Shown here piece after piece: positions 29,190-38,159 of a stretch of DNA of 50,488 nucleotides. Under the pieces are notes generated by a model that worked only from the letters and a program-made list of their open reading frames with translations, had not been told where the DNA came from and made no database searches. The stretch spans positions 1-50,488 of the forward strand of contig JAIRPF010000103.1 of NCBI GenBank assembly GCA_031257115.1. Direction: 5' to 3'. Position 1 is the first letter of the stretch. The number at the start of each line of letters is the position of its first letter. Position numbers and translations under genes: made by a program. Source of the DNA: Accumulibacter sp. (lineage in GTDB: Bacteria; Pseudomonadota; Gammaproteobacteria; Burkholderiales; Rhodocyclaceae).

Positions 29190-30386
29190 TCAACACCCGG
29201 CGCGGATCAGCCCGGCCAGACGCTCGATGCCTTCCTCGATGCGCGGCCGGGGCGCCGTGACGAAGGCGAGGCGCAGCGTTTCGGGCGCCGGATTTTCCGC
29301 GTAGAAAGGCTCGCCCGGCATGAAGGCGACGCGCGCGGTTTCGACGGCCCGGCGCATGAGTTTCGTGGCGTCCATGCCGCGCGGCAGCTCGGCCCACAGG
29401 AACATGCCGCCTTTCGGGCTGCTCCAGCGCACGCCATCGGGCATGTGCCGGGACAAGGCGTCGAGCATTGCCCGGCACTGGTCGCCGTAGAGCTTGCGAA
29501 TCGCCGGAATGTGCCCTTCCAGGAAGCCATCCTTGACCACCTCGTAGGCCGCCATCTGCGACAGCGTGGAAGTGTGCAGGTCGGTGGCCTGCTTGGCTTG
29601 GACCAGCTTGGCGTGGAGCACGTCGGGTGCGATCAGGTAGCCCAGGCGGATGCCCGGCGAGAGAATTTTCGAGAACGACCCCATGTAGACCGTGCGCTCC
29701 GGCGCGAGCGAACGGATCGAGCACGGCGCGCCGCCGGCATAGGAGAGGTCGCCGTAGGGATCGTCTTCGAGAATGATGAAATCGAGTTCGCGCGCTTTTT
29801 CCGCCAGGCGATGGCGGCGCTCTTCGGCCAGCAGGCGCCCGGTCGGGTTCTGGAAGTTGGGCAGGCAGTACAGGAATTTCGCGCCGCGCAGCGGTTCGCT
29901 CAGGGTTTCGGGCATCAACCCGTCGGCGTCGGAGGCGATCGACACGAACCTCGGCCCGAAAAGCGAGAAAGCCTGCAAGGCTCCGAGATAGGTCGGGGTT
30001 TCCACCAGAACCCGGTCGCCCGGATCGATCAGCGCCTTGGCGAGAAGATCGAGCCCCTGCTGCGAACCGGAAACGATCAGCACCTGGTCGGGACGCACCG
30101 GCGCTTCCGGCGTGCCCTTGCGCGCGGCGATCCACTCGCGCAGCGGCGCGAAACCCTCGGTCGTGCTGTACTGCAACGCATCCGCCCCGCGCCGGGTCAG
30201 CACACGCTCCAGGGCGGCCAGCATCTCCCGGACGGGGAAGGTTTCCGGGGCAGGCAGGCCGCCGGCGAACGAAATGATTTCGGGGCGTTCCGTTATCTTG
30301 AGGGTTTCGCGGATGACCGAACTCTGGAGGGCGCGCGCCCGCGCCGAAAAGAAGGTCTCGAAATCCACCGGGGTATCTGTTTTCAT
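29190..30386 (-). CDS. PLP-dependent aminotransferase (class I/II, LysN-like)
   Basis: This 398-residue fold-type I aminotransferase lacks the DNA-binding domain of MocR regulators. The N-terminus (TERPEIISFAGGLPAPETFP) and the segment LQYSTTEGFAPLREWIAARK are typical of 2-aminoadipate or broad-range aminotransferases such as LysN. PLP motifs include SGSQQGLDLLAKALIDPGD, NFQNPTGRLL and EDDPYGDLSY. The PLP lysine is Lys240 in MGSFSKILSPGIRLGY. The substrate cannot be fixed; branched-chain, aromatic and 2-aminoadipate are all possible. The stop lies about 70 bases from the PEBP gene's stop. The mnmD gene ends upstream, about 160 bases away, on the same strand. Confidence 0.88.
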   Translation of the reverse strand: MKTDTPVDFETFFSARARALQSSVIRETLKITERPEIISFAGGLPAPETFPVREMLAALERVLTRRGADALQYSTTEGFAPLREWIAARKGTPEAPVRPDQVLIVSGSQQGLDLLAKALIDPGDRVLVETPTYLGALQAFSLFGPRFVSIASDADGLMPETLSEPLRGAKFLYCLPNFQNPTGRLLAEERRHRLAEKARELDFIILEDDPYGDLSYAGGAPCSIRSLAPERTVYMGSFSKILSPGIRLGYLIAPDVLHAKLVQAKQATDLHTSTLSQMAAYEVVKDGFLEGHIPAIRKLYGDQCRAMLDALSRHMPDGVRWSSPKGGMFLWAELPRGMDATKLMRRAVETARVAFMPGEPFYAENPAPETLRLAFVTAPRPRIEEGIERLAGLIRAGC

Positions 30387-30547
30387 GGCTGTCGATCGAA
30401 GATGTCCAGGCCCTGGATTTCCGGGGCCGAATCAAAAGGGCAGTCTACACACAAAAAGACGCTCTTGCATCACTCCCGTTCCAAATCGCCCGCGCCGTTC
30501 GCGGCTCGCCGTCGCGGCGCGATCGATCTGGAAATGGCGTCACGAAA

Positions 30548-31309
30548 TCAGGAATTGCCGCCCCCGGCGCGATGGCCGGCGAGCATTTGCCGCTTGCCGG
30601 CAAACCCTGGGCGTTTTTCCACGGCGAATCCGGCCGCGCCCAGCGCGCGGCGAACGCCGCCCGCCACCGACCAGGTCGCCAGCGTGGCCCCCTGCCCCGC
30701 CAGGCGCGCCAGATTCCGGCAGACGAGCGGCGACCAGAGTTCGGGATTTTTCGCCGGAGAAAACCCGTCGAGATAGAACGCGTCCACCGCGCCGTCCAGC
30801 CGGGGCAAGGTTTCCGCGGCGTCGCCGAAAACGAGCCGGAGATCGACGTCGCCGCCGTCCAGGCCGATCTCGTGCTCGCCCGCGACGAGCGGCGGCCAGC
30901 GGCGGCGCAATCGTTCCGACAGATCGGCGAATTCCGGCCAGGCGGCATGGGCCATCGCCAGGTCGGCGGCGGCGAAAGGATGTTTTTCGAGCGAAACGAA
31001 GCGCAGCGTCCGGCAGCGCCGCGAATCGTTTCGCCAGGCGAGCCAGGTCGCCAGGAAATTCAGCCCCAGGCCGAAGCCGGTTTCCAGGATGGCGAACGAA
31101 TCGCGTCCGCGCCAACGCGCGGGCAGGCCGTTGCCAGCCAGGAAAACGTGACGCGCCTGCGTGTGCCCTCCGCCCGCCGAGTGATAGACGTCCCCGTAGA
31201 TTTCCGAAACCGGCGTGCCGTCCGGCGCGAGCGACAGGCGGGCGGGCACGAGCGGGGAAAGCATGGATTCGGAGAGCGGCGAGGCGCGGGGTTTCGCGGG
31301 GACGGACAT
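30548..31309 (-). CDS. mnmD: tRNA 5-methylaminomethyl-2-thiouridine methyltransferase MnmD (MnmC N-domain type)
   Basis: The 253-residue SAM-dependent methyltransferase would finish the wobble uridine modification (nm5s2U to mnm5s2U). ATG 31309 follows GGGTGGATA and gives [20 protein letters not shown]; the much longer frame upstream to 31552 lacks homology. Motifs are [18 protein letters not shown], the SAM loop [15 protein letters not shown], and [20 protein letters not shown], which carries the DGFxPxKNP signature. Only the methyltransferase domain is present; the FAD-dependent oxidase domain of bifunctional MnmC is absent. Stand-alone MnmD exists in several bacteria, so this need not be a truncation. 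Confidence 0.88.
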   Translation of the reverse strand: MSVPAKPRASPLSESMLSPLVPARLSLAPDGTPVSEIYGDVYHSAGGGHTQARHVFLAGNGLPARWRGRDSFAILETGFGLGLNFLATWLAWRNDSRRCRTLRFVSLEKHPFAAADLAMAHAAWPEFADLSERLRRRWPPLVAGEHEIGLDGGDVDLRLVFGDAAETLPRLDGAVDAFYLDGFSPAKNPELWSPLVCRNLARLAGQGATLATWSVAGGVRRALGAAGFAVEKRPGFAGKRQMLAGHRAGGGNS

Positions 31310-31745
31310 TATCCACCCGTTCGGGCACGACGGGAACAGCCCGTCTTCGGCGTCGGCGGCGGGCGGCCCTCGTCTCCTTCGCGCGCCGCCGGGCCTGCCG
31401 CACGAAATGATCCAGGCCGCCGGCATGGCTCCCGGGAAAACGGCCCGCCCCTCTCGTGCGCCCGTGAACCCGGCCTCAATTCGCCATCGTGGAAAGGCGA
31501 CGGGGGCTTCAATGCCCCTCGTCAAAGCCTTCCAAAACGCCATGCCGGACAATACCTGAAAAAACTCAACTGAACGGCATTACACTCAGGAGGGAGGCTT
31601 TTCACGCGGCGCGGCCCTCACCCAAACCGGAATTTTCGACGGACACCGGGCCACGATTCCTCAAATGCCGGATCGATAAATATGCGTGTCCGGAAGTCCG
31701 ATCGCCGATTTCTCCCATCTCCAGCGCAAAGCGCCGCAAGCGCGC
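31310..31745. other. Gene-free gap between mnmD and the che terminator
   Basis: No gene is supported. A frame continuing upstream of mnmD to 31552 has no family resemblance. A partial block B (AGGAGGGAGGC at 31588 and GCGCAAAGCGCCGCAAGC at about 31724) is present. I see no transposase remnant or RNA structure other than the che terminator that follows. Confidence 0.5.
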
Positions 31746-31776
31746 AAAAAAAGACAAGAAGCCGCGGCTTCCTGTC
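31746..31776 (-). terminator. Rho-independent terminator of the che operon
   Basis: On the minus strand the RNA would form a hairpin with arms GACAGGAAGC and GCTTCTTGTC around CGCG (31753-31776), with one G-U pair, followed by seven U (31746-31752). It lies 24 bases after the cheA stop. It is the clearest intrinsic terminator in the window and marks the end of the chemotaxis transcript. Confidence 0.9.
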
Positions 31777-31799
31777 TAACTGTTTGTTTTCAATGGAAC

Positions 31800-33773
31800 T
31801 TAAACGGAGAGTTCGAGCGCCTTCGAATGTTTGGCGCCCAGGCGCTGGTCGATATGCGCGTTCAGATCGGCCAGTAATTCTTTCATGTCGAGGATCAGGA
31901 CGATCTGCCCGTTCGACAGCGTCGTCACGCCGGCGACGCCGTGCGGACGGAAATCGTCGAGCGATTTGATCACCGCGTCGTCGCGCCCGGCGAAGCTGTC
32001 GACCGACAGGATGAAGCTGCGCTCGGCGGTCTGCATCAGGACGCCGTACTCCGGTGTGCGCACCTGCGGCCAGCCCAGCAGGCGCGAGAGCGCGATGACG
32101 GGCAGGATTTCGCCGCGCACGACCAGCGTTTCCTTGCCGCCGACTTCCTGCATCTTTTCTCCCTCGATGGGCAGGATTTCGCGCACCATCGAGAGCGGCA
32201 GGGCAAACGGCTGGTCGCCGAGGAGCACCAGCAGGACCGGAAGGATCGCCAGCGTCAGCGGCAGGGAAATGAGGAACGTCGATCCCTTGCCCGGCTCGGA
32301 ATGGATGTCGATCGAGCCGTTGAGTTTCTGGATGTTGGTCTTGACCACGTCCATGCCGACGCCCCGCCCCGAAACGGGGGACGCCTGCGTCATCGTCGAG
32401 AAGCCGGGCAGGAAAATCAGGTTGAGGCTCTGCCGGTCGTCCAGCGTGTTGGCCTCTTCTTCCCGGATCAGCCCTTTTTCGACCGCCTTGGCGCGGATGC
32501 GCTCTGGATTCATGCCCCGGCCGTCGTCGGCGATGATCAGCACGATGTGGTCGCCTTCCTGGCGCGCTTCCAGCCGCACGATGCTCTTGGCCGGCTTGCC
32601 GGCGATCTGGCGTTCGTCCGGGGATTCGACGCCGTGGTCCACGGCGTTGCGTACCAAGTGCACCAGGGGATCGGCAAGATCTTCGATCATCGTCTTGTCG
32701 ACCTCGGTTTCCTCGCCGACCAAGGCCAGTTCGACGTCCTTGCCCAACTGGCGCGCCAAGTCGCGGGCAATCCGCGGGTATTTCTGGAACAGGCGGCCGA
32801 TCGGCTGCATCCGCGTCTTCATCACCGAATTCTGCAAGTCGGAAACCAGCAGGTCGAGCTGGCTCACGGCCTGGTCGAGTTCGTGCAGCGTCTCGCTGTC
32901 GTTGCGTCCCGCCAGGATGTCGGCGCGCAGACTGGTCAGGCGGTTTTTCGTCAGCCCGATCTCGCCGGACAGGTTCAGCACCTGGTCCAGGCGCGCCGTG
33001 TCGACGCGGATGGTCGACTCGCGCTGGGCGGCCTTTTCTTCCGCGCGGCGTCCCGTGCTCGCGCCCGTGCCGACGAAACCCGGCTTGTCGGTCGCGCGCC
33101 GCCCCTCCGGCGGGAAATGCGGCGTCATTTCCGTTTCCGGCACGACGCCGGCGCCGGACGCCACGGCAAGCGGACCGCCCGGATGTTCGTCTTTCGCGGG
33201 CGGCGGCGCGGCGGCCGGCTGCCCGGTGACGGCGGCGTGCAGGGCCTGCCAATTCGGCCCGGACGCCGCCTCGGCGGCCGGCGGCTCCGCTGGTGGAGGC
33301 GGCGCGGAAGCGGCGGCGGGAGCAGGAGCGGAAGCGGGCGCGGCGGCGGCAGCGGCCGGCGGCGGCTCCGCGGCGGGCGCCTTGCCGTCCAGCGCGGCGC
33401 GCATGGCCTGAACCACCTCTTCCGGCGCGGGGCGCGGCTGTACCCCCTGGGAGAGTTCCCCGAACATCGACCGCACGCTCTGCGTCGCCGCCATGATGGA
33501 ATCCATCAGTTCGGGCGTCAGCTCCATCTCGCCGTTCCTGAGCTTGTCGAACAGGTTCTCGGTCAGGTGGCAGAGCTTCACCAGTTCCGTCGCGTTCAGG
33601 AAGCCGGCGCCGCCCTTGATGGTATGGAAACCGCGAAAGATGTCGTTCAACAGGCGATGGTCTCCCGGATCCTTCTCCAGGTCGACGAGCTTGTTGTCCA
33701 CATCGGAGAGCAAATCGCCCGATTCTTGCAGAAAGTCCTGCAAAAGGTCTTCCATTCCCGAAAAGTCGCTCAT
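31800..33773 (-). CDS. cheA: Chemotaxis histidine kinase CheA
   Basis: The 657-residue kinase phosphorylates CheY and receptor-modifying proteins. The P1 Hpt domain carries His50 in GFHTIKGGAGFL. An Ala/Pro-rich linker (about 130-215) stands where many CheAs carry a P2 CheY-binding domain; no folded P2 is visible. P3 begins RESTIRVDTARLDQVLNLSG. P4 has HLVRNAVDHGVES, IADDGRGMNPERI and GRGVGMDVVKTNIQ. P5 (CheW-like) covers the last 130 residues (PVLLVLLGDQPFALPLSMV). It is the last gene of the cluster, 10 bases after cheZ, with a terminator behind. No cheW is in the cluster; coupling may rely on the two CheV proteins. Confidence 0.96.
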   Translation of the reverse strand: MSDFSGMEDLLQDFLQESGDLLSDVDNKLVDLEKDPGDHRLLNDIFRGFHTIKGGAGFLNATELVKLCHLTENLFDKLRNGEMELTPELMDSIMAATQSVRSMFGELSQGVQPRPAPEEVVQAMRAALDGKAPAAEPPPAAAAAAPASAPAPAAASAPPPPAEPPAAEAASGPNWQALHAAVTGQPAAAPPPAKDEHPGGPLAVASGAGVVPETEMTPHFPPEGRRATDKPGFVGTGASTGRRAEEKAAQRESTIRVDTARLDQVLNLSGEIGLTKNRLTSLRADILAGRNDSETLHELDQAVSQLDLLVSDLQNSVMKTRMQPIGRLFQKYPRIARDLARQLGKDVELALVGEETEVDKTMIEDLADPLVHLVRNAVDHGVESPDERQIAGKPAKSIVRLEARQEGDHIVLIIADDGRGMNPERIRAKAVEKGLIREEEANTLDDRQSLNLIFLPGFSTMTQASPVSGRGVGMDVVKTNIQKLNGSIDIHSEPGKGSTFLISLPLTLAILPVLLVLLGDQPFALPLSMVREILPIEGEKMQEVGGKETLVVRGEILPVIALSRLLGWPQVRTPEYGVLMQTAERSFILSVDSFAGRDDAVIKSLDDFRPHGVAGVTTLSNGQIVLILDMKELLADLNAHIDQRLGAKHSKALELSV

Positions 33774-33783
33774 GAAAAATCTC

Positions 33784-34650
33784 CTAGAAACCCAAGCTGT
33801 CGAGCAAATCGTCCACTTGTTGCTGGCTGACCACCACGTCGGAGCGCCCGTCGGCGTTGATTACGGGGCCGTTGAGCAGGGATTCGACCGACTCGGTGCG
33901 CTTTTCGACCGGAATCGTCTCGATGAGGAGACTCATCAACTGCGTTTCGAGCCCCTGGGCGAACGCCACGATCTTCTTGATGACCTGCCCGGTCAAATCC
34001 TGGAAATCCTGCGCCATCATGATTTCGAGCAACTGTTCCTTGGTGGCGGCCGTCCGCTGCGGCACGGCGTTCTTCAGGAACGCCCGCGTCTCGCCGGCCA
34101 GCAGCTTGAAGTCATCGACGCCCATCGCGTTGGCGTACAGCGCGTCCCACTTCGCGGCCAGCAGCGCGGCGCCCGTCTCCAGCTCGTCCTGCAGCGGATT
34201 GGCCACGTCGGTCGCGTTCAGGACCTTGCACGCCGCCTGCTCCGTCAGGTTCGCCACGTAGGCCAAGCGGTCCCGCGCATCGGGAATCGCGCTGACCGTT
34301 TTCTCGATGAGCTTGTCGTAACCCGAAGTCGCGAGCGTGTCGCGCAGTTGCCGGGCCATCTGCCCGATCTGGGTGAATATCTTTTTCTGGCCCGGCCATT
34401 CCGCGCCGGCCGCTTCGCCCGGCCCGCCGGCCGGCCGGGGCGTTTTGTCCTTGCCCGCGATCGAATCGAACAGCGCCTGCAAATCCTGGGAATCTTCCGT
34501 CAAATCCTCGGATTCACGGGTCTGGCTCATCAGCGACGATTTTTTCTCGGCCGCCGGAGGCGGCGGCGCGGGTTTCGCCGCGCTTACCGCAATGCTGTCG
34601 AACAGGGCTTCCAGTTCAGCCGAATCGCCCAATGGATTCGCGTCGCTCAT
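33784..34650 (-). CDS. cheZ: Protein phosphatase CheZ
   Basis: The 288-residue phosphatase dephosphorylates CheY-P. The catalytic helix holds the family signature MMAQDFQDLTGQVIKKIV with the active-site Asp and Gln. The C-terminal CheY-tethering helix is VSQQQVDDLLDSLGF. The N-terminal 110 residues contain two similar motifs (AELEALFDSIAVSA and QDLQALFDSIAGKD), an internal repeat that could bind a partner; this extension makes it longer than the 214-residue E. coli protein. It starts one base after the cheY stop, so the two are translationally coupled. Confidence 0.94.
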   Translation of the reverse strand: MSDANPLGDSAELEALFDSIAVSAAKPAPPPPAAEKKSSLMSQTRESEDLTEDSQDLQALFDSIAGKDKTPRPAGGPGEAAGAEWPGQKKIFTQIGQMARQLRDTLATSGYDKLIEKTVSAIPDARDRLAYVANLTEQAACKVLNATDVANPLQDELETGAALLAAKWDALYANAMGVDDFKLLAGETRAFLKNAVPQRTAATKEQLLEIMMAQDFQDLTGQVIKKIVAFAQGLETQLMSLLIETIPVEKRTESVESLLNGPVINADGRSDVVVSQQQVDDLLDSLGF

Positions 34651-34651
34651 T

Positions 34652-35041
34652 TCAGCCCCCCATCTTGTCGAAGATCTTCTGCAACTTTTCCGAGAGCGTG
34701 GCCGCGGTGAACGGCTTCACGATATAACCGCTGGCTCCCGCCTGGGCCGCCGCGATGATGTTTTCCTTCTTGGCCTCGGCGGTAATCATCAGCACCGGCA
34801 GATGCGACAGGGCCGGGGCCGCGCGGACGGCCTGCAGCAATTGCAGCCCGTCCATGTTGGGCATGTTCCAGTCCGTGACCACGAACTCGAAGCCTCCCGC
34901 CTGCAGCTTCTGCAAGGCGATGGCCCCGTCCTCGGCCTCGTCGACGTTGGCGAAACCCAATTCCTTGAGGAGATTCCTGACGATTCGCCGCATGGTGGAA
35001 AAATCATCGACCACCAGAATTCTCATTTTCGGATCAGCCAT
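34652..35041 (-). CDS. cheY: Chemotaxis response regulator CheY
   Basis: The 129-residue single-domain regulator binds the flagellar switch when phosphorylated. Acidic residues Asp12/Asp13 ([11 protein letters not shown]), phospho-acceptor Asp57 ([10 protein letters not shown]), Thr in [11 protein letters not shown], and Lys in [11 protein letters not shown] match E. coli CheY almost residue for residue. It is tightly placed before cheZ, with 20 bases between it and the preceding cheV. Confidence 0.97.
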   Translation of the reverse strand: MADPKMRILVVDDFSTMRRIVRNLLKELGFANVDEAEDGAIALQKLQAGGFEFVVTDWNMPNMDGLQLLQAVRAAPALSHLPVLMITAEAKKENIIAAAQAGASGYIVKPFTAATLSEKLQKIFDKMGG

Positions 35042-35061
35042 TCTTCATTCTCTCCTCGTTT

Positions 35062-36006
35062 TTATCGCTCAAGCAGGGGGCGCAGGGTATCGGCCAGCAC
35101 CTCGGAATCGAATTTCGCCACGTACCCGTCCACGCCGACCGCGTGGCCCATGGCACGGTTCGCCTCCGACGACAGCGACGAGTGCATGACCACGGGAATT
35201 CCCTCGAAACGCGGATCCGCCTTGACGTACTTGGTCAGGACGTAGCCGTCCATTTCCGGCATCTCGGCGTCGGTGAGGATCAGCCGCACCTCGTTGCGCA
35301 AATCGTTGCCGCTCTGCTGGGCGTGGGCCGCGAGGCCCTGCAACCGCGTCCAAGCCTCGGCGCCGTTGGTCGCGTGCTTGTGCTTGACGTGCAGCTTGTC
35401 CAGCACCTCGGAAATCTTTTTCCGCGCGACGGCCGAATCGTCGACGAAAAAGACGCTGACGTCCTCGGAGACCTGGGCCGGCTCCACATCGACGATCACC
35501 GCCTCGCCGAAGGCATTGGCCAGTATCTGCTCGATGTCCAGCAGCGAAACCAGCGTTCCGTTATCCAGCTCGGTGATCGCCGTGATCAGCCCCTGGTTCG
35601 ACGAAAGCACGTTTTCCGGGGTCTTGATTTTCTCCCAGTCGACGCGAATGATCCGGTCGACCTCGTGCACCAGGAATCCGAGCGTCCTCTTCGAATACTC
35701 GGCGACCATCATGGTCTTGCCCTGCTCGCCCGGCTTGTCGTGATGATCGAGGAAGCTGACGAGCGAGAGCACGGGAATGACGTTTCCGCGCAGGGACACC
35801 AGCCCCTCGACGCCCTTCGGCATGTTGGGCGTCCGGGTGATGTGCGGCGTGCGCCCCACCTCGCGCACCTTGAACACGTTGATCCCGAACGTCTCCCGCG
35901 TGCCCAGGGAAAACAGCAGGATTTCCATCTTGTTGGAACCCGCCAGCCGGGTCCGGGCATCAACGCTATCGAGCAGATCCTTTTTTTCGACCAGATCCGT
36001 TGCCAT
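35062..36006 (-). CDS. cheV: Chemotaxis coupling protein CheV (second copy)
   Basis: The 314-residue fusion has a CheW-like coupling domain (about 25-165; EILLFSLGTRETFGINVFKV, EGLVSLRGNVIPVLSLVSFL) and a C-terminal receiver (about 185-314; FFVDDSAVARKKI, TDAEMPEMDGYVLTKYVK). The receiver Asp lies in LTDAEMPEMDG. CheV couples receptors to CheA and its phosphorylation tunes adaptation. It resembles the neighbouring CheV but the two differ through much of the linker and receiver, so they are old paralogues or have been divergent for long. It lies 27 bases after the first cheV. Confidence 0.94.
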   Translation of the reverse strand: MATDLVEKKDLLDSVDARTRLAGSNKMEILLFSLGTRETFGINVFKVREVGRTPHITRTPNMPKGVEGLVSLRGNVIPVLSLVSFLDHHDKPGEQGKTMMVAEYSKRTLGFLVHEVDRIIRVDWEKIKTPENVLSSNQGLITAITELDNGTLVSLLDIEQILANAFGEAVIVDVEPAQVSEDVSVFFVDDSAVARKKISEVLDKLHVKHKHATNGAEAWTRLQGLAAHAQQSGNDLRNEVRLILTDAEMPEMDGYVLTKYVKADPRFEGIPVVMHSSLSSEANRAMGHAVGVDGYVAKFDSEVLADTLRPLLER

Positions 36007-36033
36007 CGACGTACTCCACGATATGGTTGGAAC

Positions 36034-37005
36034 TCATTCGTTCGCCTGGACGACCGGACTCGTCCCCAGCAGGCGACGGGTCAGTATTTCCGCGAGCTTC
36101 CGGGGCTCGAACTTGGGAACGTATTCATCGACGCCGACGGACTTGCCCAACTGCTGGTTGGACATCCCGGACAGCGACGAATGCATGATGACCGGAACTC
36201 CGGCGAAACGGGAGTCGGTCTTGATTTTCTTGGTCAGGATGTAGCCGTCCATTTCCGGCATTTCGATGTCGGTCAGCACCAGGCGCACCAGTTTCGACAC
36301 CTCCTGGCCCGACGCCTGGGCAAGGGTGGCGATCTTTTCCAGTTCTTCCCAGGCGGCTCGCCCGTTGATCGCCTCCACGTATTTCACGTGCATCGCCTTC
36401 AGGGTGCGTTCGATCTGCTTGCGCGCCACCACCGAATCGTCGGCGAAAACCACGGTCAGGGACGGATCGTCCAGCGGGCTGATGCTGTGGTATACGGTGT
36501 CGTCGTCGTACTTGGTCGTCGCCGACAGGATTTTTTCCACGTCCATCATCATCACCAGACGCCCGTCCGGCAGCTCCGTCACCGCCGTGACCAGCCCGCC
36601 CATCTCCGCAGTCAGCATTTCCGGCGGCACCCTCATCTGGCTCCAGTCGAGGCGCAGGATGGTATCCACGGTTTCGACCAGGAACCCCTGTGTATGCCCG
36701 GCGTATTCGGTGACGATCATGATCGAGCGTTGCGAATCGGTCGCCACGCCCGCGTATTTCGCCAGGTCGACCACCGGCACCAGGGTGCCGCGCAGGCTGA
36801 CCATCCCCTCCACCGAGGCCGGCATTTCCGGAGCGGCCGTGATGGGCGGAGTGCGCATGACCTCGCGGACCTTGAAGACATTGATCCCGAAAGTTTCCCG
36901 CCGTCCGTTGCGGGAATCGGTGCCGAGCGTAAACAGCAGGATTTCCAGCTTGTTCGTGCCGGCGAGCTTGGTACGCGCATCGATGTTTTTTAACAGATCT
37001 GACAT
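36034..37005 (-). CDS. cheV: Chemotaxis coupling protein CheV (first copy)
   Basis: The 323-residue protein has the same CheW-receiver architecture: CheW-like part with KLEILLFTLGTDSRNGRRET, FGINVFKVREVMRTPPITAA and EGMVSLRGTLVPVVDLAKYA, receiver with VFADDSVVARKQIERTLKAM and LTDIEMPEMDGYILTKKIK. The start ATG 37005 has AAAGGGGTTACGA upstream. It heads the second half of the chemotaxis cluster. A 14-base motif 37 bases upstream (37042-37055) is repeated before cheR, suggesting a shared promoter type. Two adjacent cheV genes and no cheW is unusual. Confidence 0.94.
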   Translation of the reverse strand: MSDLLKNIDARTKLAGTNKLEILLFTLGTDSRNGRRETFGINVFKVREVMRTPPITAAPEMPASVEGMVSLRGTLVPVVDLAKYAGVATDSQRSIMIVTEYAGHTQGFLVETVDTILRLDWSQMRVPPEMLTAEMGGLVTAVTELPDGRLVMMMDVEKILSATTKYDDDTVYHSISPLDDPSLTVVFADDSVVARKQIERTLKAMHVKYVEAINGRAAWEELEKIATLAQASGQEVSKLVRLVLTDIEMPEMDGYILTKKIKTDSRFAGVPVIMHSSLSGMSNQQLGKSVGVDEYVPKFEPRKLAEILTRRLLGTSPVVQANE

Positions 37006-37528
37006 TCGTAACCCCTTTTACCGAGTAGCCGTGCGAACCACTATGCGCATCTTAGTCGATCAGTCGCCATTTCACCACATTCTTCTCGGTAAACAAAGAA
37101 CAAAGAAGCAAAATGTTTGCCAGCGCCGCCCGAAAATGGCGAAAACGAGGCCGGATCGCCATACTTTCCGCATCCGCGGCGACCCTTGGAGCGTTTTTGA
37201 ATCAAGCGCCCGCAAGTTTCTGTCATTATCCTTGATAAGCGGGAATCCAGCGCCACGAATTTCCGTCGCTCTCTTGACACGCGGAAATCCGGTGCCCACG
37301 AATTTCCGCCATTCCCGCGAAAGCGGGAATGGCGATGACGATGGCAATGGAGCCGGTAAGTGCAACGGCAAAGGCGGCGGTGAACTGGATTCCCGCGTTC
37401 GCGGGAATGGCGGCATCGCTGTCCCGCGCCCGGACACGGTGGGTCTGGATTCCCGTTCATCAGGGGAATGACGAAGAAATGGAACGGTTATCACTTGAAG
37501 AACGGTCATCATTTGAATCGAAAACGCC
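37006..37528. repeat. Repeat island splitting the chemotaxis cluster
   Basis: The 523 bases between cheB and cheV contain no gene. The cheV promoter region (37006-37080) is followed by edge phrase GGAGCGTTTTTGAATCAAGC (37190). A-type hairpins lie near 37311-37330 (CCATTCCCGCG, AA, CGGGAATGG), 37388-37412 (GGATTCCCGCGTTCGCGGGA) and, degenerate, near 37450 (ATTCCCGTTCATCAGGGGAAT). Edge phrase TTGAATCGAAAACGCCCTAA is at 37514, directly behind the cheB stop. Confidence 0.75.
37042..37055 (-). promoter_or_regulatory. Candidate promoter element upstream of cheV
   Basis: The plus strand reads TATGCGCATCTTAG; on the minus strand CTAAGATGCGCATA, with TAAGAT as a possible -10. It lies 36 bases before the cheV ATG. 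The same element with one change lies upstream of cheR at 39043-39056. No good -35 is visible at 17 bases, so the sigma factor is uncertain. Confidence 0.4.
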
Positions 37529-38158
37529 CTAAACGATGCGGCAGGCCGCGAGAACCTTTTTCGCCAGCGCATCGATGCCGGCGACTTCCTCGACCGCCCC
37601 GATCAGCGCGGCTTCCCGCGGCATTCCATAGACGACACAGCTCGCCTCGTCCTGACCGAACGTCTTGGCGCCCGCCTGCCGCATACGCAGCAGGCCATTG
37701 GCGCCATCCTTTCCCATGCCCGTGAGGATGACCCCGACGGCATTCCGGCCCACCATCTCGGCGGCCGAATCGAACAGCACGTCCACGGAGGGCCGGTGCC
37801 GGTTGACCGGCGGCGTCTTGAGCAGTTCCGTCGCATAACCGGCGCCCTGCCTGCGCACCCGCATGTGGGAATGCCCCGGCGCCAGATAGACGACTCCGGG
37901 GGCAAGCGCCTCGCCGCCCTGCGCCTCGACCACTCGCGGCTGGCACAATCCGTCCAGGCGCGCGGCAAAGGAGCCGGTGAAAGTCGCCGGCATGTGCTGC
38001 ACGAACATCGTCGGCGGGCAATCGGCCGGAAATCCCATCAGGAAAGTCTTGATCGCCTCCGTGCCGCCCGTCGAAGCGCCGATGAAAATGATGGTCCTGA
38101 AATACGCTGGCGAACGCTCCGCCATTCCCGTTTCCGGCGTGGATGGTTGACCGTTCAT
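37529..38158 (-). CDS. cheB: Protein-glutamate methylesterase domain, CheB-type without receiver
   Basis: The 209-residue protein has the complete CheB methylesterase fold. The catalytic Ser lies in [13 protein letters not shown], His in [16 protein letters not shown] and Asp in [13 protein letters not shown]. Normal CheB is about 350 residues with an N-terminal receiver that inhibits the esterase until phosphorylated; here that domain is missing and only about 25 residues precede [14 protein letters not shown] 38158 follows AAAGGGGCGCGCTGAG and overlaps the cheR stop region; an ATG at 38185 is less likely. Reading frame and length suggest a real short gene, not a broken one. Activity would be unregulated or controlled otherwise. 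Confidence 0.9.
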   Translation of the reverse strand: MNGQPSTPETGMAERSPAYFRTIIFIGASTGGTEAIKTFLMGFPADCPPTMFVQHMPATFTGSFAARLDGLCQPRVVEAQGGEALAPGVVYLAPGHSHMRVRRQGAGYATELLKTPPVNRHRPSVDVLFDSAAEMVGRNAVGVILTGMGKDGANGLLRMRQAGAKTFGQDEASCVVYGMPREAALIGAVEEVAGIDALAKKVLAACRIV

Positions 38159-38159
38159 C

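Noticed and set aside
31941..33830. Open frame of 629 codons on the plus strand opposite cheA
   Set aside because: It is antisense to canonical CheA domains; the Gly/Arg-rich tail comes from the Ala/Pro linker of CheA.
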